Source: Bog-756 sp963806455 (lineage in GTDB: Bacteria; Actinomycetota; Acidimicrobiia; Acidimicrobiales; RAAP-2). From it: 64,000 bases of DNA. Each line of letters opens with the position of its first letter. Positions within the stretch are counted from its first letter, which is position 1. Below are positions 18,259-25,066 of the stretch, one piece after another. The translations under genes were made by a program, and so were the position numbers. The notes under the pieces are model-generated. The model was not told the DNA's origin, made no database searches, and saw only the letters and a program-made list of their open reading frames with translations. The stretch is from the NCBI GenBank assembly GCA_963806455.1, contig CAWDXZ010000001.1:806001-870000 (forward strand). Direction: 5' to 3'.

Positions 18259-18627
18259 TCAGGATCCGCGAGGAACTATCCGACAGGGAACGGTGACTTT
18301 CTCATCGAGGTGGTAGCTCGCACATACTCGGTGATAGCCGTCGGCGACCCAAAGGGGGATACCCTCGACCAGCAACACTGGGGACAGCTTCTTGCCAAAC
18401 TTCACCTTCGCGAGGTCCGACGCAACCTCAGCGTCATCGTGAGCTAGCAGCGGCAGTCCTGACGCTCGCAAGATGTCCTTGGCCGCAAAGTGCCGGATCT
18501 CGTTTTCTTTGCGCAACGCCTTCGTCAGTTTGGCGGCAGTCGAAGAGCCGACCAGAAGGGAGAGGAAGGACTCAGCGGCCGGATAGTCATTGTCGTCCGG
18601 CTCGTCTTTCCAATGCTCAGCAGGCAT
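18259..18627 (-). CDS. small protein with a ParB/sulfiredoxin-like motif
   Basis: 122 residues from the ATG at 18627 (MPAEHWKDEPDDNDYPAAE). The C-terminal half reads LSPVLLVEGIPLWVADGYHR, then VCASYHLDE. This recalls the xxDGHHR strand-turn of ParB-like nuclease/sulfiredoxin folds, where the Asp/His/Arg bind nucleotide. The N-terminal part is helical and charged. It follows the tiny DUF5670-like gene by 11 bases on the same strand, so the two are probably co-transcribed. The motif match is local and the function is not established. Confidence 0.65.
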   Translation of the reverse strand: MPAEHWKDEPDDNDYPAAESFLSLLVGSSTAAKLTKALRKENEIRHFAAKDILRASGLPLLAHDDAEVASDLAKVKFGKKLSPVLLVEGIPLWVADGYHRVCASYHLDEKVTVPCRIVPRGS

Positions 18628-18638
18628 TGAGAGCTCCG

Positions 18639-18803
18639 CTACCAGCGGTAGAAACCATGCCTGCCAGCACCCTCGCCCCGCCCGAGAGCGAATCCGATCA
18701 CCCACAAGACGAGTAGCACCACCGCCACCACCCAGAGGAAGTGGAGGGCGAATCCAAGCCCGGCAAACAGCAGGACGAGCAAGAACGCCAATAGGATGAC
18801 CAT
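18639..18803 (-). CDS. DUF5670/lmo0937-type hydrophobic mini-protein
   Basis: 54 residues. ATG follows an AGAGGGA ribosome site by about nine bases. The product starts MVILLAFLLVLLFAGLGFAL and continues with a second hydrophobic helix (WVVAVVLLVLWVIGFALG) and a short basic/aromatic tail GRHGFYRW. This two-helix plan with a polar aromatic C-terminus is typical of the lmo0937 family, small stress-induced membrane proteins of unknown mechanism. It lies between the ParB-like gene (11 bases downstream) and the DUF6458-like gene (32 bases upstream), all on the minus strand. Confidence 0.8.
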   Translation of the reverse strand: MVILLAFLLVLLFAGLGFALHFLWVVAVVLLVLWVIGFALGRGEGAGRHGFYRW

Positions 18804-18815
18804 TTATAAGTTCCC

Positions 18816-18847
18816 TCTCTAAATGTAGGTATCTCTAAATGTAGGTA
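18816..18847. repeat. 16-bp tandem duplication at the 3' end of a small gene
   Basis: Two perfect copies of TCTCTAAATGTAGGTA (18816-18831 and 18832-18847) lie head to tail. The second copy contains the stop and last codons of the DUF6458-like gene, so the first copy looks like a recent slippage or repair duplication just beyond the gene. Confidence 0.85.
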
Positions 18848-19083
18848 TCGTCCCGACGAATCACGTTGCCGCGTCCGTCGTCGACAACCGTCCGATGGCG
18901 GCGAAAACCGGTCCCCATCAGCCCAATAAGTGACAACACGGCTCCTACGATCCCGACGATCATCAAGATGATCCCGACGGTATGAATGTTGAATCCGTGC
19001 TGGTCCGGGCTGACTGTCACAGCGAAATCGAGAATCGCGCCGACGGCAAAAGCAATGATGCTCGCTACCAGTCCACCAACCAT
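18835..19083 (-). CDS. DUF6458-like two-helix membrane protein
   Basis: 82 residues: MVGGLVASIIAFAVGAILDF forms helix one, a short extracytoplasmic stretch VSPDQHGFNIHTVG follows, then helix two IILMIVGIVGAVLSLIG and a polar tail with RRHRTVVDDG. This GFN-x-T-x-G-x-ILMIxG pattern is the signature of actinobacterial DUF6458 proteins, function unknown. The ribosome site is strong (GGAGGGG). It is probably the first gene of a small minus-strand operon with the DUF5670-like and ParB-like genes. Confidence 0.85.
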   Translation of the reverse strand: MVGGLVASIIAFAVGAILDFAVTVSPDQHGFNIHTVGIILMIVGIVGAVLSLIGLMGTGFRRHRTVVDDGRGNVIRRDDTYI

Positions 19084-19349
19084 TTCCTACCCCTCCTTCA
19101 ATTTTAAGGTGGCATGGATCTACCCGTTGTCGGGATTCGCAAAACATTTGGCTCCAGCCTCTCTGAGTGGTCTAATCAAACCCTGCCACGACTTTGTCGG
19201 GCCTGGTCGGCAGTGAGACGCGGCGGGCTGACACCCAATCCCGTCGTTCTTATGCTCGGGTACTAGCGAGACACTGAAGCTGCTGGGTCATTCACCATTT
19301 GGGCGGATTTTGGGTACTGGCACCCGTACCTTCCGGGTATGCCTGAACC

Positions 19350-19934
19350 ATGACGACACCCAGAATTGGCACGCAGCATCAGCCGTGGCTCCTGGACACG
19401 CCGTCGAGGAGGTCGACCTTCCAAGCGTACGTCGACGCTGAGGCCGAGCCACCCGCGCTCGTCTTTCGAATCGGCGCAACCATTGTCTCCTATCACCTGC
19501 GGTGCCTCAACGACCTCTATCAGATGCTTTGCCGTCGCAAAGACTGGATCGACTTGGGCATCGCGAACGAGAAGGGACTCCCGCCGGACGACACGATCGA
19601 GGCGTGGGCGCGGTCGAGTGAAAATCCCGTGGGCGGTTGGTATGGGCTGAAGAAAGGTTGGCGTGGACGATTCGCCATGTATGTCCCTCCCCTTCTGGAG
19701 CACCTCGGCTACATCGAGCTCGAGCACCACGCGACGGACAACCGCGCCAGAGCCATCGACCCCCATTGTCCAACGACGATCGACCACCCCGAGTCAGCCG
19801 GCCAGGGAGTCATCGATGCGGCCACCCTCGAGGAGCAGGGGCGCTATCTCGAGCTCATGCGCCACGGTCCGGTGGTCGGCACGGCGTACCTGGAGGCGTT
19901 GGGGCTGAGACAGCAGCGCACCCCAGGCTCGTAG
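19350..19934 (+). CDS. hypothetical protein
   Basis: 194 residues, soluble. The segment WARSSENPVGGWYGLKKGWR followed by GRFAMYVPPLLEHLGYIELEH and NRARAID looks like a well-ordered domain. The N-terminal part contains SYHLRCLNDLYQMLCRRKDW. No family was recognised with confidence. Codon composition is less GC-rich than the housekeeping genes in this window. An inverted repeat GGGTAC-N6-CCGTACC lies just upstream and could be an operator. The opposite strand is also open, but its product is low-complexity and less protein-like. Confidence 0.6.
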   Translation: MTTPRIGTQHQPWLLDTPSRRSTFQAYVDAEAEPPALVFRIGATIVSYHLRCLNDLYQMLCRRKDWIDLGIANEKGLPPDDTIEAWARSSENPVGGWYGLKKGWRGRFAMYVPPLLEHLGYIELEHHATDNRARAIDPHCPTTIDHPESAGQGVIDAATLEEQGRYLELMRHGPVVGTAYLEALGLRQQRTPGS

Positions 19935-20137
19935 GCTGCACCCACTGTTGATCGGTGTTCCCCAAGCCGACAGGCGCCACTAGATCTTTCGTCAGCGACA
20001 CCGGCATCAGGCACCCTCCGCGCCTCCGAGCCCGTTGAGCGAGTTGTCGCCGCCACAGTCCAGGGGACCGGTTCCATCCGAGCCGGTGAACCAAGGCCCA
20101 GGTCGGCCTCGATGGCAATCGCCCGCCCGCTCGGCGG

Positions 20138-20308
20138 CTAGCGCCCTTTTCTGGCTGAAACGGCGATCCGCCGCTCGGTGCCACAATTGTCGCATCGAGC
20201 AAAGGTCTCGAGCCCTGCTCGCCCGGTTCCATCTCGGAAGATGAGGCCCGTGGGCCTCTGACCGCATCGGGGACACCGCTCGTTGGCTACATCCACATCC
20301 GCGCCCAT
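20138..20308 (-). CDS. small zinc-ribbon protein
   Basis: 56 residues from ATG 20308; a GTG at 20329 would add seven. It carries two CxxC knuckles, CPRCGQ (N-terminal) and CDNCGTERR (C-terminal), 26 residues apart, the pattern of a single zinc ribbon. Basic at the end. It could be a nucleic-acid-binding or assembly factor; function unknown. Confidence 0.55.
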   Translation of the reverse strand: MGADVDVANERCPRCGQRPTGLIFRDGTGRAGLETFARCDNCGTERRIAVSARKGR

Positions 20309-20525
20309 ACCCCGATTGGAGCGGGTCACACACCCCGCTCGCTATCCAAAACGCAGGCCTCGCCCCACCGTGAGGCTGGGACGGTATCGGGCATGTCCCA
20401 TCCTGTTGTCGGCCCGCCGTGATCGGCCGAAACCACACCCCGAAGCGCAAGAGAGTCGACGAGGCGATCCAGGGGGCCAGGGGCCAGGGGGCCACGGGCC
20501 AGAGCAGCGGACCAAGGTCGGCGGG

Positions 20526-20892
20526 CTAATCGGACGAACGAATGATCGAGCCGAATCGGATGACATTCCCGGCTGGGTCGGTGACGGAACCCTCCCGCTT
20601 GCCATAATCCTCGTCCCGGGGGGCCGTGTACCTCGAGTCCCGCCTGTCTCCACTCCTCAGCCACCGTGTCGGCGTCCTGGCAGTGGAGGTAGAGAGCACC
20701 GTGACCGGGAAGTTCGTTTCCGGCAGCTTGGGCCAGGGCGATCGTGAGGTCCCGATCCCGGTGGGCGAACGCATAGTTCTCGTCGTGGAACGACACCCCG
20801 AAGCCGGCCCGCTCGAACCAGGCGACCGAGCGGGTCACATTTGCGACCGAAAAGATCACCTCGAAGCCCGTGATGAGCCAAGTTCCCGTCAT
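20526..20892 (-). pseudogene. VOC (glyoxalase/bleomycin-resistance) family gene with a frameshift
   Basis: The first part (ATG 20892) encodes a VOC half: FEVIFSVANVTRSVAWFERA, then NYAFAHRDRDLTIALAQA and HGALYLHCQDADTVAEEW. It runs into a wrong frame at a run of six G (plus strand 20618-20623). Removing one base restores VHGPRDEDYGKREGSVTDPA and GNVIRFGSII, the normal VOC C-terminus with its metal-binding glutamate region, ending at the TAG at 20526. The intact protein would be about 121 residues, the usual VOC length. Either a homopolymer sequencing error or a true pseudogene. Confidence 0.8.
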
Positions 20893-20919
20893 GAGTTGAA
20901 GTTGGCCGTCGCGCTGTCC

Positions 20920-21141
20920 GTTCAGCTCAGCGAGGCTGGATCCTTCACGAACGCCTTTCCGGGCGTACCGTGCACCGGTGCGTCGGAGAAGGTCACCGTG
21001 CACGTGAGCGCGACCGGAGCATTCGCCTTCAGAAAAGGTGACGAGGCGATCGGCAGCGCGGACCTGACGCTATTCGATCCAGTGTCGGGCAACCTGACCA
21101 CGACCTCGATAAAGGGCCGATCCATTGCGATCACCGGGTAG
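20920..21141 (+). pseudogene. possible remnant of a secreted beta-rich protein
   Basis: A frame without its own start reads NAFPGVPCTGASEKVTVHVS, then FAFRKGDEAIGSADLTLFDP, and ends at 21141. It looks like the last 70 residues of a small secreted beta-sandwich protein of actinobacterial type (PCTG, alternating hydrophobic residues). No signal peptide or start lies upstream; the sequence there belongs to the VOC gene on the other strand. Probably a 3' stub, but the call is weak. Confidence 0.3.
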
Positions 21142-21619
21142 GAGGAGCCGCCGAATCCTTCCTCGGCTCCACCTGTTCGGTGTGCGTCTGGCGCAGAGTC
21201 TCGATGGAGCGTTGCTCTCCAGCTCGCCGGTGATCTGCGAATGGGGGATCTCACGCCGACGTGGTGACCGATCGGGACGTGCAAGAGGTGACAAGCGACC
21301 CGGACCCCGGGGGCCCGGCCGCCCCGCCCCCGAAAGGAAGCGGAAAGGAACCGGAGGCGGACAGGGCGCCAGTCGGTGGGGATCCGGTCGGGCAGCGGTG
21401 CGGTCGGATCGGAGCCGTGCTGCGATGCGGCGAGCGCGGTACGTTGTCTGTGCGCGGACCAATCGTGTGATGCTCTTGCTTGCGGGTGTGTTCCTGGCCG
21501 CAACTTCATGTTTCGCCGATGTGATCTGGACGTCCGCCAAGCTTCCCAGCGCTCGCACCTCGGCGTGAACCGGGTGCCCGGGCGGGAAGGCGATCCAACC
21601 GCGCACAGGAGGTGCCGAC
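21142..21619. other. gene-free stretch in the accessory region
   Basis: No convincing coding frame, repeat or RNA gene was seen. Short frames exist on both strands, but their products are low-complexity. A short hydrophobic stretch with an LAATSC lipobox-like end occurs around 21470-21520 without a usable context. It may hold further gene remnants. Confidence 0.4.
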
Positions 21620-21855
21620 GTGTCCGGTGAGATCTTCGGTCTGGACGGTCTGATCCTCTTGTTGGTCATGCTCGTGACGCTCGTGCTTCCGATCTGGGCG
21701 CTGGTCGATTCGATCTCCCGACCCTCGACGGCCTCACGGCAGCTGGATCGTCGAAAGGGCTGTGGATCGTGTTGATCGCCGCGTTCTGGTTCTTCACCTG
21801 GATCGTCGGGGTCGTCCTCGCCATCGTGTACTTTGACCTCGGTTCGACCTCGTGA
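21620..21855 (+). pseudogene. PLDc_N-type two-helix membrane protein gene, frameshifted
   Basis: GTG after AGGAGGTG opens a frame encoding LILLLVMLVTLVLPIWALVD, the first helix of a phospholipase_D-nuclease N-terminal (PLDc_N) mini-protein. It runs into a stop at 21773. In the frame one base off, SKGLWIVLIAAFWFFTWIVG and VVLAIVYFDL give the expected second helix, ending at the TGA at 21853. The switch lies between about 21725 and 21745 and is not in a homopolymer. Joined, the product would be about 78 residues. Probably inactivated, unless the break is a sequencing error. Confidence 0.7.
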
Positions 21856-21876
21856 GGGCGGCGATGACCTGATTGG

Positions 21877-23598
21877 TCAGTTGTCCACCGTCACCACGAC
21901 ACCCCGACTGATGCCGACGAGACCGGTTGATCCATGGGCGACGCTCTGGAGGGTGTAGTGCCCGTCGGGCACGTTCGTCGTGTTCCACCCGGCCAGCCAG
22001 CCGAACGGCGTCGCCACCGCTCTTCCGATCAGGACGTCGGTGCGACCCATTCCTGAGAATTCGAGCTCGTCCCCGGCCACGCCGAACTTGTCCGTGGCCG
22101 ACGCCACCAGGAAGACGGCGCCGCGGAGGACGGCCCCGTCCATGGGTTTGACCACGGTGGTTGTGGGTGGGGTCCGATCCACGGGAAGGCCGGCGCGGCG
22201 GTAGGCCGAGACGTCCGTCGAGAACAGCGAGAGTCGATGGACCATCGCGTAGTGCGCCATCCTCCTGATGAAGGACGCCGGTTGGTAGCCCGCCGCCAAC
22301 TGATTCTCGACCAGGCCATCGGGCGCCTCTTTGATGTTCACGGTGACGGCAGCAGCGGTCTCCTCATAGCCCCGGTAAGCACGTGCACCGGAAACGCCCT
22401 CCGCACTCCCCACGACCACCTGCAGGCACAGGATGGCGGCCACCGCGCCCATGGCGGAAAGGGCCCCGATCCGTCCCGCCCGCCCGGTTGCCCGCCGCCA
22501 CGGGCGGTCGAGGAGAGCGAGGTAGGAGCCCATCAGGATGAGCAGGTCGAAGGTCGCATACCGTGATGTCCCTGCGTCGGCCAGGCCGAACGAGGTTCGG
22601 GCTCCGGTGATGGCCGCGGCGAAGAGCAGTCCGAACCAGATCAGCGCCGCCCCGATCGGGCTGGCGCTGGTCTGGTCCACGTGAAGCCCGCAGGTGATCA
22701 GCGACCACACTCCCAGCGCCACGATCAACACCCCAAGGGCGAGAACGCCATAGTCGGTCAGGCCGGGAGCGTCGGGTATCGGCACCCCGAGCACATCGCC
22801 CACGGCGAAGAAGAAGTACCGCAGGCCCTCGAGCGGATGTCCGATGACGTAGGAGACCCCGCCTCCGAGCGCGGGAGTCCAATGGTAGAAGTACAGAAGG
22901 GCCGTGGCCGCCGAGCACCCGATCCAGGTCAGGACCAGCGCCTTGGGTCGCCGACGCTGCAGCAACAGCGCCAGGCCCGCCGGCCAGATGAACAGACCTT
23001 GCAGGGAGGAGGTGCTGCCGATGAGCGCACAGACGACTGCGGCCGCAAAGGCAGCTCGGGTGAGCACGTGCCCGTCCAGGAGGAAGAGGGTGGCGGCCAG
23101 CGCCAGCATGATGATGAACCACCCGACCTGAAACCCGAGCAGGGTGTTTCCCCACTGGGCGATCGACAGCAGCACGATCGCCACCGGGCAGTAGGCGAGC
23201 CACGGCGTCGAGGGTGTCCGCCGTCGGTGAGCCAGGATCAGCAGAGCGGCCGCAGCCGTCAGCAGCGCGGCACTGAGGTACTCCTCGAACAGGACGTTGT
23301 AGTGGGTGGTGTGGGCGAGCAGCAGGGTGAGGAGGTTTTGGACGAAGATCCTGTTCTCGGCGTGTTGGGCCCAGAGGGCTCCGAGGGTGAGGTGACCGGA
23401 GTACGACTGGCCGATGAGGCGGACGTCGTACCACTGATCGGCGCGGAGCATGTCGACGCCGTCGGTGTGTATCAGCCAGAGGTACGCCCCTATGGGAAGC
23501 GCGAACCCGACCACGGCGGCCAAGAGCAGCACTCGTCGGGCGCGTTTCGGAGGCCGCGGCTGGGGCTCGGCCCGTTCACCGAGGTGCCCCTCCGTCAT
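21877..23598 (-). CDS. polytopic membrane protein with C-terminal Ig-like domain
   Basis: 573 residues from ATG 23598; a GTG at 23604 adds two. About ten membrane helices occupy residues 25-410. The loop after the first helix carries ADQWYDV and a family-like HAENRIFVQNLL stretch. The C-terminal 130 residues (TPPTTTVVKPMDGAVLRGAV and following) form an extracytoplasmic Ig/Big-like beta domain. The topology, a GT-C-like membrane core plus surface beta domain, suggests a cell-envelope glycosyltransferase or related polymer protein. The catalytic Asp-rich first loop of GT-C enzymes is not clear, so the function is open. Confidence 0.75.
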   Translation of the reverse strand: MTEGHLGERAEPQPRPPKRARRVLLLAAVVGFALPIGAYLWLIHTDGVDMLRADQWYDVRLIGQSYSGHLTLGALWAQHAENRIFVQNLLTLLLAHTTHYNVLFEEYLSAALLTAAAALLILAHRRRTPSTPWLAYCPVAIVLLSIAQWGNTLLGFQVGWFIIMLALAATLFLLDGHVLTRAAFAAAVVCALIGSTSSLQGLFIWPAGLALLLQRRRPKALVLTWIGCSAATALLYFYHWTPALGGGVSYVIGHPLEGLRYFFFAVGDVLGVPIPDAPGLTDYGVLALGVLIVALGVWSLITCGLHVDQTSASPIGAALIWFGLLFAAAITGARTSFGLADAGTSRYATFDLLILMGSYLALLDRPWRRATGRAGRIGALSAMGAVAAILCLQVVVGSAEGVSGARAYRGYEETAAAVTVNIKEAPDGLVENQLAAGYQPASFIRRMAHYAMVHRLSLFSTDVSAYRRAGLPVDRTPPTTTVVKPMDGAVLRGAVFLVASATDKFGVAGDELEFSGMGRTDVLIGRAVATPFGWLAGWNTTNVPDGHYTLQSVAHGSTGLVGISRGVVVTVDN

Positions 23599-23810
23599 GG
23601 CCACGTGTGGAGTATAGGGAAGGCCCCCGTTTCCGAAGGGGTCGTCGGGGCGGAACCTCGGGGACCATCAGCCGGCGTCGGCTGGGCACGGGCCCGGCAG
23701 GCCCAGGGGTCGCTCGTCGCGGCCGGCGGACGGAGACCGGATGGAGGAGACCGGGCGGGAGGAGACCGGGGGACGCGACCGCGGCCGACCCTGGTTGCTA
23801 GGTTGCGCCT

Positions 23811-24530
23811 GTGGGAGCGGCTGAGGACGAGAGCGGCCGGGTGGCCATCGCCAGGCGGATCGTGGCCTCTCCTCCGCCTGTTCACACCGAGGCCCCGAAC
23901 GGCGCCGTGTGGAGCACGCAGGAGAGCTGTTACGAATTCATGGCTACTCGGATAGGACCGGGATCTCGAACGTTGGAGACAGGAGCCGGCCTGTCGACGG
24001 TGTTGTTCGCCGCATGGGGCTGCCGGCACCTTGCGGTGGTTCCTTCGGAGAGCGAGGCAAAGGCCATCGACGATCACTGTTCCGAGCTGGGCATCGAGAC
24101 GTCTCAACTCGACTTCGATCTCCGACCGTCGGAGGTAGCCCTGGTGGACCACCGGGACGACCACGAGCTCGACCTGGTCCTCATCGACGGAGCCCATTCG
24201 TTCCCGATTCCCGTCATTGACTGGTTCTACGGGGCGGGACGCCTTCGCCGGGGCGGTGTCGTGGTCTTCGACGACATCGATCTCCCCGCCGTGCGCATCC
24301 TCCTCGACTCGTATCTGGAACTTGATGATCGATGGGTGTCAATTGCGGGGACATCGAAGTGGCGAGCGTACCGACGAGTCTCGGAAGGTGCGTTGGCGGA
24401 GCACGAGTCCCATCAGATGTTCTTCTCGGTACCCGAGCGCCGCACGCTCGACAAGGTGATCCGGAGAGGAAAGGACCTGGTCCCACCAGGCGTCCGCCGC
24501 ATGCTGAGGTCCCGCCGGGCCACCCCGTAG
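23811..24530 (+). CDS. class I SAM-dependent methyltransferase-like protein
   Basis: 239 residues from a GTG start. The Rossmann motif I is LETGAGLSTVLFAAWG (about 61-76). An acidic residue follows beta 2 (AVVPSESEAKA), and motif LDLVLIDGAHSFPIPVIDWF is typical of class I methyltransferases acting on small molecules or surface sugars (Methyltransf_24 type). RRGGVVVFDDIDLP gives the post-II region. It lies divergent from a membrane envelope protein and may act in the same envelope pathway; the substrate is unknown. Confidence 0.8.
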   Translation: MGAAEDESGRVAIARRIVASPPPVHTEAPNGAVWSTQESCYEFMATRIGPGSRTLETGAGLSTVLFAAWGCRHLAVVPSESEAKAIDDHCSELGIETSQLDFDLRPSEVALVDHRDDHELDLVLIDGAHSFPIPVIDWFYGAGRLRRGGVVVFDDIDLPAVRILLDSYLELDDRWVSIAGTSKWRAYRRVSEGALAEHESHQMFFSVPERRTLDKVIRRGKDLVPPGVRRMLRSRRATP

Positions 24531-24580
24531 GTCGGGGTCCCGGAGGACGTGGGCGGGCCCGACTTCTACGCTGGTCCGGC

Positions 24581-25066
24581 ATGGCCGTTCAGATCGCAGT
24601 GATCGGGGGCTCGGAGGCTACGGGCGAGACCGAGGCCAGTGCCGAGGAGGTCGGCGCCGCCCTGGGCTCCGCCGGTGCGGTCGTGGTCTGCGGCGGCCTG
24701 GGTGGGGTGATGGCCGCCGCCTGCCGGGGGGCGCGTTCGACGGGCGGCCTCACCGTGGGGCTCCTGCCCGGGCGGGACCCGTCCGCGGCCAACCCCTGGG
24801 TGGACGTGGTGGTACCGACCGGCCTGGGGGAGGCCCGCAACGCGTTGGTGGTGAGCTCGGCCTCGGCGGTCATCGCCGTCGGGGGTGCCTATGGCACCCT
24901 GTCGGAGCTCGCTCTCGCCCTACGCTGGGGCATCCCGGTGATCGGCCTGGGCACCTGGGTCCTCACCCGACCCGACGGCCGGCCCGACCACGGCGTCGCG
25001 TCCGTCGCCGACCCGGTCGAGGCCGCCGCCCGGGCCGTCCGCCTCGGTGGCGGCCGGACGGTCTGA
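24581..25066 (+). CDS. LOG/TIGR00725-like nucleotide-binding Rossmann protein
   Basis: 161 residues, related to the LOG/lysine-decarboxylase-like fold. Seen are IAVIGGSEATGETEASAEEV, VVVCGGLGGVMAAACRGAR (Gly-rich loop) and GLGEARNALVVSSASAVIAV. The key GGAYGTLSELALALRWGIPV replaces the PGGxGTxxE motif of true LOG enzymes. Cytokinin-type nucleotide 5'-monophosphate phosphoribohydrolase activity is possible for the superfamily, but TIGR00725-type members are uncharacterised. Its 3' part overlaps the tail of the convergent MFS gene by 147 bases. Confidence 0.85.
   Translation: MAVQIAVIGGSEATGETEASAEEVGAALGSAGAVVVCGGLGGVMAAACRGARSTGGLTVGLLPGRDPSAANPWVDVVVPTGLGEARNALVVSSASAVIAVGGAYGTLSELALALRWGIPVIGLGTWVLTRPDGRPDHGVASVADPVEAAARAVRLGGGRTV

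Noticed and set aside
19263..19787. 174-codon minus-strand frame opposite the 194-residue hypothetical gene
   Set aside because: The plus-strand frame has a more protein-like composition and coherent domain-like segments; the minus frame is arginine-rich and featureless.
20326..21003. 225-codon minus-strand frame as an intact gene
   Set aside because: Only its first part is VOC-like; after the G run it reads nonsense, while the true VOC end is in the neighbouring frame.
16109..21870. Prophage or integrative element with att sites
   Set aside because: No integrase, recombinase or structural gene, and no second copy of the tRNA-Val 3' end found by eye; only the composition and remnants suggest an island.
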